DNA of 64,000 nt from Hyphomicrobium sp. (GCA_022844105.1 JALHMJ010000002.1:124001-188000), one strand, 5' to 3'. Positions 37,522 to 46,021 are shown, counted from the first letter of the stretch. Numbers and translations are program-made. The notes: generated by a model from the sequence alone, not told the origin.

Positions 37522-38213
37522 ACGCAAAGCGTCTACTTCCACTCGTCATTCTGCTCACAGTCGTAGCCGCCGCATTCGCATTCCGCATTGACCGCTATCT
37601 GGCGCTCGATGCCTTGCGGGAAAACCGTGCCGCGCTCCTCGCCTTTGTGGAGTCGAACAGACTTACCGCGGCACTCGGCTTTATGCTGGCATATGCCGGG
37701 GTCGTGGCTCTCTCCTTGCCCGGGGCAAGCATCATGACCCTGACAGGCGGCTTCCTTTTCGGAGTTGGCTTGGGTTCAAGCCTCACCGTCGTCGGTGCCA
37801 CGGTCGGCGCGGCAATTCTATTTCTCATCGCCCGCTCGGCCCTGGGTGACGTCTTGCGGCAGCGCGCCGGCCCCTTCCTATCTCGAATGGCCGACGGCTT
37901 CAGCAAGGACTCCTTCAGCTACCTTCTGTTCTTGCGCCTGGTTCCCGCCTTTCCATTCTGGGCTGTCAATCTTGCCCCTGCATTGCTGGGCATGCGTCTC
38001 GCTCCGTTCGTCGCCGCGACCGCGCTTGGCATCATTCCAGGTACGACGGTCTACTCCGCATTCGGAGCCGGGCTAGGCCGGGTGTTCGATGCTGGCGGTG
38101 AGGTCAATCTCAAGGCGGTCTTTAGCCCCGTTCTGATCGCCGCTCTTGTTGGTCTGGGTGTGCTATCACTACTGCCTATAGCGCTCCGTCGCCTTCGGGA
38201 GCGTCGGCAATGA
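37518..38213 (+). CDS. TVP38/TMEM64 family membrane protein
   Basis: A 231-residue membrane protein with about five hydrophobic segments and the DedA/TVP38 (SNARE-associated) landmarks GASIMTLTGGFLFGVGLG, FLRLVPAFPFWAVNLAPALLG and GIIPGTTVYSAFGAGLG. Such proteins are thought to move lipids or ions. Its coupling (ATGA overlap) to the flavoprotein is found in several bacteria and suggests a joint redox or metal task in the membrane. Confidence 0.85.
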   Translation: MNAKRLLPLVILLTVVAAAFAFRIDRYLALDALRENRAALLAFVESNRLTAALGFMLAYAGVVALSLPGASIMTLTGGFLFGVGLGSSLTVVGATVGAAILFLIARSALGDVLRQRAGPFLSRMADGFSKDSFSYLLFLRLVPAFPFWAVNLAPALLGMRLAPFVAATALGIIPGTTVYSAFGAGLGRVFDAGGEVNLKAVFSPVLIAALVGLGVLSLLPIALRRLRERRQ

Positions 38214-38318
38214 CCCCATTGGCGGCTGCCGAAATGACGGCGGGTCCCCCGCAGCGGTTATCCGCTTTTCCGGCCGTTGCCGCGTTCCTCCGTCGGGAGG
38301 CCAGTAGTGAGGCTTTCG

Positions 38319-38906
38319 ATGTCCACGATCCCCGCCAAACAGCTCTCCGAATATCCGCGGTACATACGGCTCTTCTTCTGGAAGCAGCAGAGAACCTACG
38401 GCCGCATCCTCGATCCCGGCCTCCTCTGGGGCCGCTCGCCTAGGGTCTTCGCCTCGGTGGCGCTTTTGTACGGCGCGTTGGACCGGCGCTCGTCACCCTT
38501 GCCGCCAGCGCTGCGTTCGCTGGTCACGGTGCGCGTATCACAGATCAATCACTGTGCCTTCTGCGTCGACATCAATTCGGCGACGCTCGCCAAGCGCGGC
38601 GTGACGATGGACAAGATCGATGCCCTCGGCACTTGGCGCGAAAGCTCGCTCTTCAGTCCGGAAGAGCGTCTGGCTTTGGAGTATGCAGAAGCGATGACCA
38701 TCACGACACCAGGCGTAAGTGACGATCTCCGGCAGAGACTGAAAAGCCAGTGGGATGACGACACCATTGTCGAACTCACCGGACTGATTGCCTTTCAGAA
38801 CCTTTCTTCCAAGTTCAACGCGGCGCTTGACGTGCCTTCGCAAGGGTTCTGCACGCTGCAGCCTCGCACTAACTCAGCGCTGCCGCAAGATCAGTCGATC
38901 GATTGA
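38319..38906 (+). CDS. Carboxymuconolactone decarboxylase / AhpD-like protein
   Basis: A 195-residue protein with the AhpD fold signature: SLVTVRVSQINHCAFCVDIN carries the C-x2-C pair, and LFSPEERLALEYAEAMT follows. These proteins use the cysteine pair for peroxide or thiol chemistry. The start at 38319 (MSTIPAKQL) is chosen from family length; a 105-base gap separates it from the TVP38-type gene. Confidence 0.8.
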   Translation: MSTIPAKQLSEYPRYIRLFFWKQQRTYGRILDPGLLWGRSPRVFASVALLYGALDRRSSPLPPALRSLVTVRVSQINHCAFCVDINSATLAKRGVTMDKIDALGTWRESSLFSPEERLALEYAEAMTITTPGVSDDLRQRLKSQWDDDTIVELTGLIAFQNLSSKFNAALDVPSQGFCTLQPRTNSALPQDQSID

Positions 38907-38956
38907 CTTATCGCCCGGCTGCTGCCCTCAAAGGCTAAAAGTGAAAGGGAAAGACG

Positions 38957-39376
38957 ATGACCAAAGATACGAGGCTGGAGGCGTCTCTGCTGCTGATGCG
39001 CTTAGCCGTCGCCGCATTCCTTCTGGTCTGGGCGCTCGACAAGGTAATCGCGCCCGACCATGCAAAGGCGGTGTTCTCCCATTTCTATACTGTATCGGAT
39101 CTGTCGCCGCAGATACTCGTCGGGTTGGGGTTCGCGCAGATCGGTATCATCGCGGCGTTTGCGGCAGGGTTTGCCAGGTTTTGGACCTATGGCGCGGTCC
39201 TGCTGATGCATGCCGCCTCGACGGCCGCGACCTACACTCACTTGATCCGCCCGTGGGCTGAAGGCAGCCAGCTGCTGTTCTGGGCGGCAGTTCCCGTCCT
39301 CGCGGCGATCATAGCGCTGTTTCTACTCCGGGATTGGGACCGGATGCTGTCCATCGATGCAGCCCGTTCACGATAG
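38957..39376 (+). CDS. DoxX-like membrane protein
   Basis: A 139-residue protein with four hydrophobic segments and the DoxX landmarks MRLAVAAFLLVWALDKV near residue 15 and FAQIGIIAAFAAG in the middle. DoxX proteins take part in thiol/redox and metal stress responses. A second, distinct DoxX gene lies in the bufferin operon at 51.2 kb. Confidence 0.75.
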   Translation: MTKDTRLEASLLLMRLAVAAFLLVWALDKVIAPDHAKAVFSHFYTVSDLSPQILVGLGFAQIGIIAAFAAGFARFWTYGAVLLMHAASTAATYTHLIRPWAEGSQLLFWAAVPVLAAIIALFLLRDWDRMLSIDAARSR

Positions 39377-39387
39377 CCGGTGCACCC

Positions 39388-39624
39388 ATGTCGTCCTTCG
39401 CTCGTATTCTACATTGCTGCGCCTCAGACGGCGTTCCCCAATGCTCGTTCAACGTCGCTCTCGTTATCGGCACCATACTAAACCTCATCAATCAAGGTGA
39501 CGCCCTGCTCGGCCATGCCGCTATCAGCTGGCCAAAGATCGTCCTGACCTTTCTCGTGCCCTACTGCGTGAGCACGTACGGCGCGGTTGCGGCCAAGCTC
39601 AGGCATGAGCGCAGGTGTACGTGA
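39388..39624 (+). CDS. nrtS: NrtS-like nitrate/nitrite transporter, small
   Basis: A 78-residue protein with two hydrophobic segments and the NrtS pattern NVALVIGTILNLINQGDALL, IVLTFLVPYCVSTYGAVAAK. NrtS was described as a small nitrate/nitrite transporter. The ATG at 39388 is favoured because it sits 12 bases after the DoxX stop. It is the last gene of the run and faces the mer operon. Confidence 0.75.
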   Translation: MSSFARILHCCASDGVPQCSFNVALVIGTILNLINQGDALLGHAAISWPKIVLTFLVPYCVSTYGAVAAKLRHERRCT

Positions 39625-39769
39625 TCAGCGCAGGCGGTCGTAAGCAGCTACGCCCATGCTTGCCGCGCCGAGCGACAACCAGAACGGCGAGACCTGATAC
39701 CCCAGACAAGACCGGCCCGATGACGAGGACCAGCGCGACCGCCAGACTGCAATAAAGTGAAAGCGGCAT
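39599..39769 (-). CDS. Small membrane protein downstream of merA, possibly frameshifted
   Basis: The frame from the ATG at 39769 encodes a hydrophobic start (MPLSLYCSLAVALVLVIGP) and then a basic tail without character. In the next frame the sequence continues as YQVSPFWLSLGAASMGVAAYDRLR and stops, which looks more like the second half of a small YgaP/DUF2892-type membrane protein. A one-base frameshift near 39705 would explain both. It overlaps the end of the convergent nrtS gene. Confidence 0.4.
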   Translation of the reverse strand: MPLSLYCSLAVALVLVIGPVLSGVSGLAVLVVARRGKHGRSCLRPPALITYTCAHA

Positions 39770-39799
39770 TCCGTTGAACCATGACAGTGGCCGCACCTC

Positions 39800-41227
39800 C
39801 TATCCAGCGCAGCAGGAGAGCATCTTCACATCCTTGTTGAAGGTCTGGGCAGCAAGTTTCAGGCCCTCGACCGTGGTGAGGTAAGGGAAGATCATCTCGC
39901 CCAGCTCCTCAACAGTCATCCTTGTCTTGATCGCCATCGCCGCCGTTTGGATGCTATCGGCGCCTTCGGGCGCGAGGATGTGCGCTCCCAGAAGCTTGCG
40001 GGTCTTGGCATCGGCCACGAGCTTAATGAGGCCGCGCGTGTCGCGGGCGGCCAACGCACGCGGCACGTTGTCGAGCGAGAGCACCGACGTTGCCACCTGA
40101 TGGCCCGCCGCCTTCGCTTGCGCCTCCGTCAGGCCGACGCTCGCCACCTGCGGATCGGTGAACACCACCTCCGGCATGGCGCGGTTGTCGTAGACGAGAC
40201 TGTTGCCGTTGAGTGCGTTCTTCGCCGCGAGTTTGGCGCCATAAGCCGCCATGTAGACGAACTGATCGCGCCCGGTGACGTCGCCGGCCGCGTAGATTCC
40301 TGGTCGTGACGTGCGCATGCGGTCATCGACGTCGATCACGCCACCTTTGCCCTGCCGGACGCCAGCCTCGGCAAGGCCAAGCTGCTCCACGTTCGGGCTG
40401 CGGCCCGTGGCGATCAGGATTTGCTCGGCTGCGAGGACCTGTTGCCGGCCATCTTGGCGTACGCACAGTTCGACGCCGTTGCCCGTCTTTTTGCAGAACT
40501 CATAGGCGACGCCACAGTGGAGCGCGATGCCTTCCTGCTGGAAGTAATGCGACAGAGCCTTGCCAATCTCCGGCTCGGCAGCCGGCAACAGACGGCGCCG
40601 GCAGACGATCGTGACCTTGACACCGGCACGCGCAAAGACCTGGGCCAGCTCCGCTCCGACGAAGCCGCCGCCGACCACCAGCAGGCTATTGGGCAGGTTC
40701 TTGAGATCGAGGGCCGACGTGCTCGTCAGATAGTCGATGGTCACGATGCCCAAAATCGACGGCACGGCCGGACGCGCGCCCGTGGCAATGATCACCTTCG
40801 GGGCCTTGACGAGCGCGCCATTGACCGCAACGCCGCCATCGACGAGCCGCGCGGGGCCTTGCATGTAGGCAATCCCGTTGTAGGCGGGCAGCAGGTCGGC
40901 ATACTTGGCCTGGCGCAGGCCCGCGACCAACTCGTCCTTCTGTGCGATCAGCGCCGCCCAGTCGGTCACACGGCCTTCTGCCCGTATGCCGGCGAAGCGG
41001 GCCGCCGCGCCCGCTTGGTGCAAGCTCTCTGTCGCTCGGACGAGGGCCTTCGACGGCACGCAGCCGATATTGACGCATGTACCGCCAATCGTTCCATGAC
41101 CAATGAGCGCGACGTTCGCACCCTGCTCGGCAGCAGCGATGGCTGCCGAAAACCCAGCCGAGCCAGCCCCGATGACAGCGAGGTCGTAGCTTTTTCCGTT
41201 TGCCTTGCTCTCGCAACAGTCGCTCAT
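39800..41227 (-). CDS. merA: Mercury(II) reductase
   Basis: A 475-residue flavoenzyme that reduces Hg(II) to volatile Hg(0) with NADPH. Redox cysteines are in GGTCVNIGCVPSK, the FAD motif is VIGAGSAGFS, and the C-terminal Hg-binding vicinal cysteine pair is at the very end (MLSCCAG). The N-terminal metallochaperone domain found in many MerA proteins is absent; only a short SDCCESKANG leader with two cysteines remains. It is the last gene of merTPFA. Confidence 0.95.
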   Translation of the reverse strand: MSDCCESKANGKSYDLAVIGAGSAGFSAAIAAAEQGANVALIGHGTIGGTCVNIGCVPSKALVRATESLHQAGAAARFAGIRAEGRVTDWAALIAQKDELVAGLRQAKYADLLPAYNGIAYMQGPARLVDGGVAVNGALVKAPKVIIATGARPAVPSILGIVTIDYLTSTSALDLKNLPNSLLVVGGGFVGAELAQVFARAGVKVTIVCRRRLLPAAEPEIGKALSHYFQQEGIALHCGVAYEFCKKTGNGVELCVRQDGRQQVLAAEQILIATGRSPNVEQLGLAEAGVRQGKGGVIDVDDRMRTSRPGIYAAGDVTGRDQFVYMAAYGAKLAAKNALNGNSLVYDNRAMPEVVFTDPQVASVGLTEAQAKAAGHQVATSVLSLDNVPRALAARDTRGLIKLVADAKTRKLLGAHILAPEGADSIQTAAMAIKTRMTVEELGEMIFPYLTTVEGLKLAAQTFNKDVKMLSCCAG

Positions 41228-41228
41228 G

Positions 41229-41486
41229 TCATTTCCTTGTAGTTGTCGTCTTGTTCGCGCTGTCGGTCTCACAGCAGGCGGCTGCCTGATGCCGGCGCTT
41301 GTAAAGCCCGTAGCCCACCATGCCGAGGCAGATCGCCAGCGCGGGCAACAGCACATAGTCGAGGTAACCTGCCAAAGCGGACAGCCCGACCGCACCAAGC
41401 GCGATAACGAGAATCGGCGTCGCGCAGCAGATTGCCGCGATGACGGCGCCGATGACTCCGGACTTGATGAGTGCTGCCTCGCTCAT
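41229..41486 (-). CDS. merF: Mercury transport protein MerF
   Basis: An 85-residue inner-membrane protein with two transmembrane segments, the Hg-binding pair in AAICCATPILV within the first segment, and a second vicinal cysteine pair (ACCETD) near the C-terminus. It hands mercuric ions to merA in the cytoplasm. It overlaps the merP stop by 4 bases and ends 1 base before merA. Confidence 0.92.
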   Translation of the reverse strand: MSEAALIKSGVIGAVIAAICCATPILVIALGAVGLSALAGYLDYVLLPALAICLGMVGYGLYKRRHQAAACCETDSANKTTTTRK

Positions 41487-41785
41487 TGGGTTCTCGCTTC
41501 GACGACGTTTGATGGATAGCCCGCCTTAGTGGTCGCCTCCGCCAGGGCCGCAACCGTCGTCTTCTGATCATTGAATGTGACGGTCGCCGATTTCGTCTCG
41601 AATGACACCTCCACCTTGGCCACGCCCGGCACGGCGGCCAAAGTGCTTTTCACGATGTAGGGGCAGCTGGCGCACGTCATGTTCTGGACAGCGAGGGTCA
41701 CGGTCTGCTCGCCGGCGTAGGCCGCAGCCGAGCCCAACAGGCCGGCGGTGAGAGCGACAAGAGTGATGAGACGTTTCATGATCAT
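41483..41785 (-). CDS. merP: Periplasmic mercury-binding protein MerP
   Basis: A 100-residue protein with a signal peptide ending near AAAYA and a heavy-metal-associated (HMA) domain with the motif MTCASCPYIV. It scavenges Hg(II) in the periplasm and passes it to merT or merF. Confidence 0.95.
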   Translation of the reverse strand: MIMKRLITLVALTAGLLGSAAAYAGEQTVTLAVQNMTCASCPYIVKSTLAAVPGVAKVEVSFETKSATVTFNDQKTTVAALAEATTKAGYPSNVVEARTQ

Positions 41786-41805
41786 GCGGGTTGTCCTTTC
41801 TTGGT

Positions 41806-42210
41806 TCACTTCAACAGTAGCGGTGCCAGGTAGTCGAAAGCGAGAGCCGCCACCACGAGCACAGTTGCGATCCACAGACTCGACTTCACGAGACGATTCG
41901 GCAGCGGCCGTGCACACGAGCTGCCCGCGCAAGCCTGCTTCGGCTTTACGTAGACGAGGTAGTACCCGTAGCCGAGCAACGCGAGCGTTCCGGCGGCGAA
42001 GTACGGCTTGTATGGCGCCAGAGCTGTGAGATTGGCGATCCAGGCGCCGGAGATGCCGAGGCTGAACAGGACCAGCGGCAGGATGCAGCACGAGGACGCG
42101 GCCAGCGCGCCGAGGATACCGCCCGCCGCAATCCATCGCGCGCGCGACCGTTCATCGCCGAAGTCTCCTGTCGCGTTGACAGCCAATTCGGTGGGCGTGG
42201 TCTGAGCCAT
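41806..42210 (-). CDS. merT: Mercury transporter MerT
   Basis: A 134-residue inner-membrane protein with three hydrophobic segments, the vicinal cysteine pair in ASSCCILPLVLF in the first one and a second pair in a loop (CAGSSCAR). It is the first gene of the mer structural operon, divergent from merR. Confidence 0.95.
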   Translation of the reverse strand: MAQTTPTELAVNATGDFGDERSRARWIAAGGILGALAASSCCILPLVLFSLGISGAWIANLTALAPYKPYFAAGTLALLGYGYYLVYVKPKQACAGSSCARPLPNRLVKSSLWIATVLVVAALAFDYLAPLLLK

Positions 42211-42250
42211 TTTGTTCTATCCCTTCTTGTCTCTCTGGGCATACTGTGAG

Positions 42251-42269
42251 ACCTGTAGTTACTACAGGT
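42251..42269. promoter_or_regulatory. MerR operator between merR and merT
   Basis: A perfect 9-base inverted repeat (ACCTGTAGT/ACTACAGGT) around one base. On the merT side it lies between TTGAAC and a CAGTAT-like -10 with an over-long spacer of about 20 bases, as expected for a MerR-activated promoter. Confidence 0.85.
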
Positions 42270-42299
42270 TCAAGAGAAATTTTCCGGAGGAGGATCACG

Positions 42300-42707
42300 G
42301 TGCTGCGAGCCACACATTTCCAGATCGGCGTGCTGTCCGCCGAAACCGGCGTCAACATCGAGACGATCCGCTATTATGAGAAGATCGGGCTAATTCCGCC
42401 GCCGCCGCGTACCGAAGGGCGGCAACGAGTTTACGACAGCGATCACTTGAAGCGGGTCACCTTCGTCCGTCGTGCGCGCGAGCTGGGGTTCTCGCTCGAC
42501 GAGATCCGCGATCTGCTCGGCCTTGTGCGCGGACACGACTTGACCTGTGCCGAGGTCAAGGCGATGACAGAACAGCACGTCACCGACATCCACCGCAAGG
42601 TGAAAGACTTGAAACGCCTCGAACGGGTCCTGGCCGAACTCGCCGCCAAATGCCACGGCGGTGCGGTGCCCGCCTGCCCGGTCCTCGAAGCTCTCGGTTC
42701 CGGTTAA
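42300..42707 (+). CDS. merR: Mercury-responsive regulator MerR
   Basis: A 135-residue MerR protein starting at GTG 42300, preceded by GGAGGAGG. The winged helix-turn-helix is IGVLSAETGVNIETIRYYEKIGL. The three mercury-binding cysteines are conserved in DLTCAEV, AAKCHGG and VPACPVL. It represses and activates merTPFA from the shared operator. Confidence 0.95.
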   Translation: MLRATHFQIGVLSAETGVNIETIRYYEKIGLIPPPPRTEGRQRVYDSDHLKRVTFVRRARELGFSLDEIRDLLGLVRGHDLTCAEVKAMTEQHVTDIHRKVKDLKRLERVLAELAAKCHGGAVPACPVLEALGSG

Positions 42708-42900
42708 GGGTCCCCGTTCAGCGCGACAACGATCTTCTCATCACACAGTGGTTGCGGGCGCCGGTCGCGGATCTCAAGGAGCTTGGTTCGTAGAGGCGCC
42801 GGTCTTGGCACACGTCCCATTCTCGGACGCCTTTCTGCCGGTCAACGAGATCCGCGCGGCGTACGATCTTCAATTCTGAACCACAATTCCGATGCATCCA

Positions 42901-43941
42901 CTAATGTTGGGCGGGCGCTTCACCTCGTCCATTGAGTTCGGTCGTCCCGGACGAGGTGAGGGATGATTTAGCCGCGCCCGGAGCTTGGGTGATGGCGCGG
43001 CGGATACCGGAAAGTGGTGCTTCATCGTCGAACGTGACAACTCCGTCGCGTACGCTGATGCCCAAGTCTCGCCATAGCGCACCGAGGTCAGTTGGGGCCG
43101 GCGACGCCCGCATCTTCTCATAGAGTTCCATGAGGACTGGGACGCCCGCAGCGTTGTCAGCAATATAAAACACTTGCTCGATTGGCCAATCTCTTTCCAT
43201 GTTGCCGCCCGATGCGAGGACACCGCGGGTGGCTTCCTGTACCCCCTTACTGTTTGCAGTGCGCTTGCGAAACTCAACGTCGGCTAGAAGACAAAATAGG
43301 GCGCCGCCCCAATATGTGCGGCCCCAACTTGGCGTATGATCAAGCCCCTTGTCGGCCGCCTCGGGCAATCCCTGCGGCATGTCGCGGACGAACTCACCCC
43401 AGATCTTGGCTTCCGTCAGATCCCCCGCCTGAACGCGTGCAATCGACTCGACGTAAACGGCCAGGCCTTCCGACAACCAGAGGTGCTGGTCCCCAACTTC
43501 AGGTAAAGCGAGATGGATCATTTCGTGGACCGCCTGCCAGTCCTCGACCAGATCGGTCTCGGTCGAGTCGCGTCCGATCAATAAGCGCACAGCGGCTCCT
43601 TTATACCCGAAGGCTTTGCCGCCACTGACACCCTTGCCTTCAACTGGAACGAGCAAGATGCGAGCTGAAGGGACCGGAAAACGGCCGTAATAGATCGAAA
43701 CAGCTCTTGCCGACTTCGCGATCCACGAGATGAAACTGGTATTTGGCAGCGTCAAGGTTCCCGGAGCAAATGCGACAAGCAACGTCCCACCCTCGACCTT
43801 GACTATCGTTGCCGGCAGCTTGTCGAATGCATCATACGGCATATGCCTCGTTATGAATTCAGATTGGGCATAGACTTTCGGCGCAGCCGAAAAGATAGCG
43901 ACGGCTATCATGAATAGGAACCAGCTTGGTAATCTTTTCAT
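42901..43941 (-). CDS. Secreted zinc metalloprotease-like protein (HExxH)
   Basis: A 346-residue protein with a signal peptide (residues 1-24, ending in VYAQ) and a gluzincin core: HEMIH at residues 139-143 and a downstream LSEGLAVYVE, the usual place of the third zinc ligand. It resembles peptidase MA-like proteins. The C-terminal part contains a helical domain. The start at 43941 (MKRLPSWF) gives the signal peptide. It is the third gene of a run with an L,D-transpeptidase and a GDCCVxC protein. Confidence 0.72.
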   Translation of the reverse strand: MKRLPSWFLFMIAVAIFSAAPKVYAQSEFITRHMPYDAFDKLPATIVKVEGGTLLVAFAPGTLTLPNTSFISWIAKSARAVSIYYGRFPVPSARILLVPVEGKGVSGGKAFGYKGAAVRLLIGRDSTETDLVEDWQAVHEMIHLALPEVGDQHLWLSEGLAVYVESIARVQAGDLTEAKIWGEFVRDMPQGLPEAADKGLDHTPSWGRTYWGGALFCLLADVEFRKRTANSKGVQEATRGVLASGGNMERDWPIEQVFYIADNAAGVPVLMELYEKMRASPAPTDLGALWRDLGISVRDGVVTFDDEAPLSGIRRAITQAPGAAKSSLTSSGTTELNGRGEAPAQH

Positions 43942-44027
43942 GATAGCAGCCATTCTTCCAATTGAGACCAATTTCCAGAAGGTGTTGGCGCACGTTGGCC
44001 AATTCAAATCGCCTCAACCAGATGCCT

Positions 44028-44270
44028 TTACCGGCTATAGAAAATTCGTTGCTGCAGCATGTACCTGCTGGCATCCGCTCGCTCATCTTGGACCGGCGGA
44101 CACGGAATTGATCCATACGAGCAAAAAACGCAGCAGTTGCCTTGCTTAGGCTTCATCTGACAGCCGCAATTCTTGCAATTGTAGAGATACTCGCGGGCGT
44201 CGGCCGGCATCGCTTCTTCAGACGCATGACCGCAGAGGGGGCATGTAATTATCGATATGAGCTGAGGCAT
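44028..44270 (-). CDS. GDCCVxC-domain small cysteine-rich protein
   Basis: An 80-residue protein with CPLCGH, CKNCGCQ, then the hallmark GNCCVFCSYG (family form GDCCVxCSYG) and IPCPP. Some relatives are selenoproteins; here ordinary cysteines are used. It probably binds metal. It occurs often in mercury and metal-resistance regions. The start at 44270 gives the family length. Confidence 0.82.
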   Translation of the reverse strand: MPQLISIITCPLCGHASEEAMPADAREYLYNCKNCGCQMKPKQGNCCVFCSYGSIPCPPVQDERADASRYMLQQRIFYSR

Positions 44271-44330
44271 GGGGTTCAATCCTATTGGGTGCACATTTTA
44301 ATGATGGCGGTGGTCAGCGTTGACACTGCC

Positions 44331-45035
44331 TCACTCGACGTTTGTTGCCGGGCCATGGGTCGGCCCTGTCCTCTCATCGGAGACGGCGACTGGCACGCCC
44401 GTTTTGAACTTCTCCCACGTCACCGTCACACGTGTGCCAACGGGGATGAGTGGGTACAAATGCAGCACGTCCTCGTTGAACATTCTGATGCAGCCCTTGG
44501 AGGCGGCGGTGCCGATCGTCCAAGGAGCGTCGGTACCATGGATCCGATATGTCGTCTCACCGAGGTAGAGGGCTCTGACCCCCAACGGGTTCATCGGATG
44601 ACCGCCAGGCACCCAGGACGGCAGTCGGGGGTTCTCGCGAAGCATATCTGGCGTTGGTATCCACGAAGGGTTCTCACGCTTCATTGAGACAACGGTTGTG
44701 CCTTGCCAGCGACTTTGAGCACGCGGAACCGCGATAGGGTAGCTCACTGCGCGCCCCCTCGCCGTGATGTGATAGAGGCGCCGGTCCGCAAAACTTACGA
44801 TAATCTGATCCGCTTCATATTGCGGGCCGAAACTCACAGTCTGCCGTCCGGACGTATGCTCGCCATGTTCGCTCGTGACGCCGTCGGTGAGATTTTCGGC
44901 AAATGACACGGTCGCAACGAGAAGCATTGTTGTCATCACGGTCACCGCAGCGAGACCAATAGCGAAGGCGGCGCCCGACGGGCGGCAATTCATCCGGCCA
45001 TTGGGAAGTTCCTTGCATCCCGTTTCCACGCGCAT
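44331..45035 (-). CDS. L,D-transpeptidase (YkuD/ErfK family)
   Basis: A 234-residue protein with an N-terminal hydrophobic segment (about 24-46) and a YkuD domain with active-site signature HGTDAPWTIGTAASKGCIRM (catalytic cysteine in SKGCIR). It forms 3-3 cross-links or attaches proteins in peptidoglycan. A GGAG site 6 bases before the ATG at 45035 supports this start. It is the first gene of a run of three and has an ECF-type promoter. Confidence 0.88.
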   Translation of the reverse strand: MRVETGCKELPNGRMNCRPSGAAFAIGLAAVTVMTTMLLVATVSFAENLTDGVTSEHGEHTSGRQTVSFGPQYEADQIIVSFADRRLYHITARGRAVSYPIAVPRAQSRWQGTTVVSMKRENPSWIPTPDMLRENPRLPSWVPGGHPMNPLGVRALYLGETTYRIHGTDAPWTIGTAASKGCIRMFNEDVLHLYPLIPVGTRVTVTWEKFKTGVPVAVSDERTGPTHGPATNVE

Positions 45036-45072
45036 TTTCGTCTCCTCAACTATGCATCGTCTTGATGAGGGT

Positions 45073-45098
45073 TTCGGGAGACCAGATCAGCAGGTTTC
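45073..45098 (-). promoter_or_regulatory. ECF sigma-type promoter (GAAACC-N16-CGAA)
   Basis: On the minus strand GAAACC and CGAA are separated by 16 bases, about 40 bases before the L,D-transpeptidase start. Confidence 0.6.
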
Positions 45099-45217
45099 AA
45101 AATAAGTCGGAGCCCGCGCTCACATGTTATTGAACGCAATCAATGCTTGTGCTTTTCGCCGAGCGTTCGGCTCAAGGGCAATCATAATCTGGAGACAAAA
45201 TTTTCTCTGATGTCCGT

Positions 45218-45242
45218 GTAACCTTGTGGCGTTTTAGCCGAA
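45218..45242 (+). promoter_or_regulatory. ECF sigma-type promoter (GTAACC-N15-CGAA)
   Basis: GTAACC at 45218 and CGAA at 45239 with 15 bases between, 20 bases before the start at 45263. It is divergent from the promoter at 45073-45098. Confidence 0.65.
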
Positions 45243-45262
45243 GAGTAATGGTCGAATAGACG

Positions 45263-46021
45263 ATGAAACGGGACATTGGGAGGTTGAGCGTGCTCGCCAA
45301 AATCGACAAGAGCCCTGGTGACGCCATCGATTTCCGCGCGTTGCCCCGAGCGCGCCTTAAGCGAATGTCCAAGGCCGCCGATGATGTCCTGGAAGCCCTG
45401 CGCGTTATGGGTAAGGCCGGCACCAACCCCGTTGCCCAGGTTCTGAAACATCAGGGTGAGTTTCTGGAGTCTGATCATTATCCCAAGGGCGATGTCTGCG
45501 ACGACGACAGCGCAGCTCAATATTACTATCACGCGCATCGCGCTGAAACGGGCGAGCACGGGCACTTTCATACCTTCCTCAGAGTGAAGGGATTTCCGCC
45601 CGTCATCGAACCGGCACCCTATTCCGGCACGGCCGAACGCCCCATCGGCGAAGACAGTATTTCGCATCTGGTTGCCGTATCCATGGACAGAGCCGGGCTA
45701 CCTATCAGCCTGTTCACAACCAATCGATGGGTTACGGGCGAGACTTTCTATCTAGCGAGTGACGTTATCAGGATGCTCGACAAATTCGACATCGATCACA
45801 CGCACCCCTGCCTCGCGACAAATCGCTGGATTAGTGGGCTCTTACGCCTGTTCCGCCCGCAGGTAGAAAAGCTCTTGCTGCAGCGCGATGAAACGATCCG
45901 TGATTGGCAGCGTCGCTACCCGGACAGAGACGTCTACGAGGACCGCGACTTGGAGATTACCTCCGAGATCGGCATTGATATCGACGCGCAGGCCGCACGG
46001 GTCGATGCACTTCTTGCCTAG
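45263..46021 (+). CDS. Conserved protein of unknown function
   Basis: A 252-residue cytoplasmic protein. Histidine- and aspartate-rich landmarks YYYHAHRAETGEHGHFHTFLR (cited by its core HGHFHTFLR), NRWVTGETFYLAS and DIDHTHPCLATNRWI could form a metal site. I recall relatives annotated only as DUF proteins; no function is known to me. It is preceded by an ECF-type promoter. Confidence 0.65.
   Translation: MKRDIGRLSVLAKIDKSPGDAIDFRALPRARLKRMSKAADDVLEALRVMGKAGTNPVAQVLKHQGEFLESDHYPKGDVCDDDSAAQYYYHAHRAETGEHGHFHTFLRVKGFPPVIEPAPYSGTAERPIGEDSISHLVAVSMDRAGLPISLFTTNRWVTGETFYLASDVIRMLDKFDIDHTHPCLATNRWISGLLRLFRPQVEKLLLQRDETIRDWQRRYPDRDVYEDRDLEITSEIGIDIDAQAARVDALLA

Noticed and set aside
41362-41385. GTAACC inside merF as another ECF-type promoter
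   Set aside because: No CGAA at 15-16 bases and no gene start behind it.
42661-42879. Small frame after merR
   Set aside because: Overlaps the end of merR and shows no known family; perhaps debris of a lost neighbour gene.
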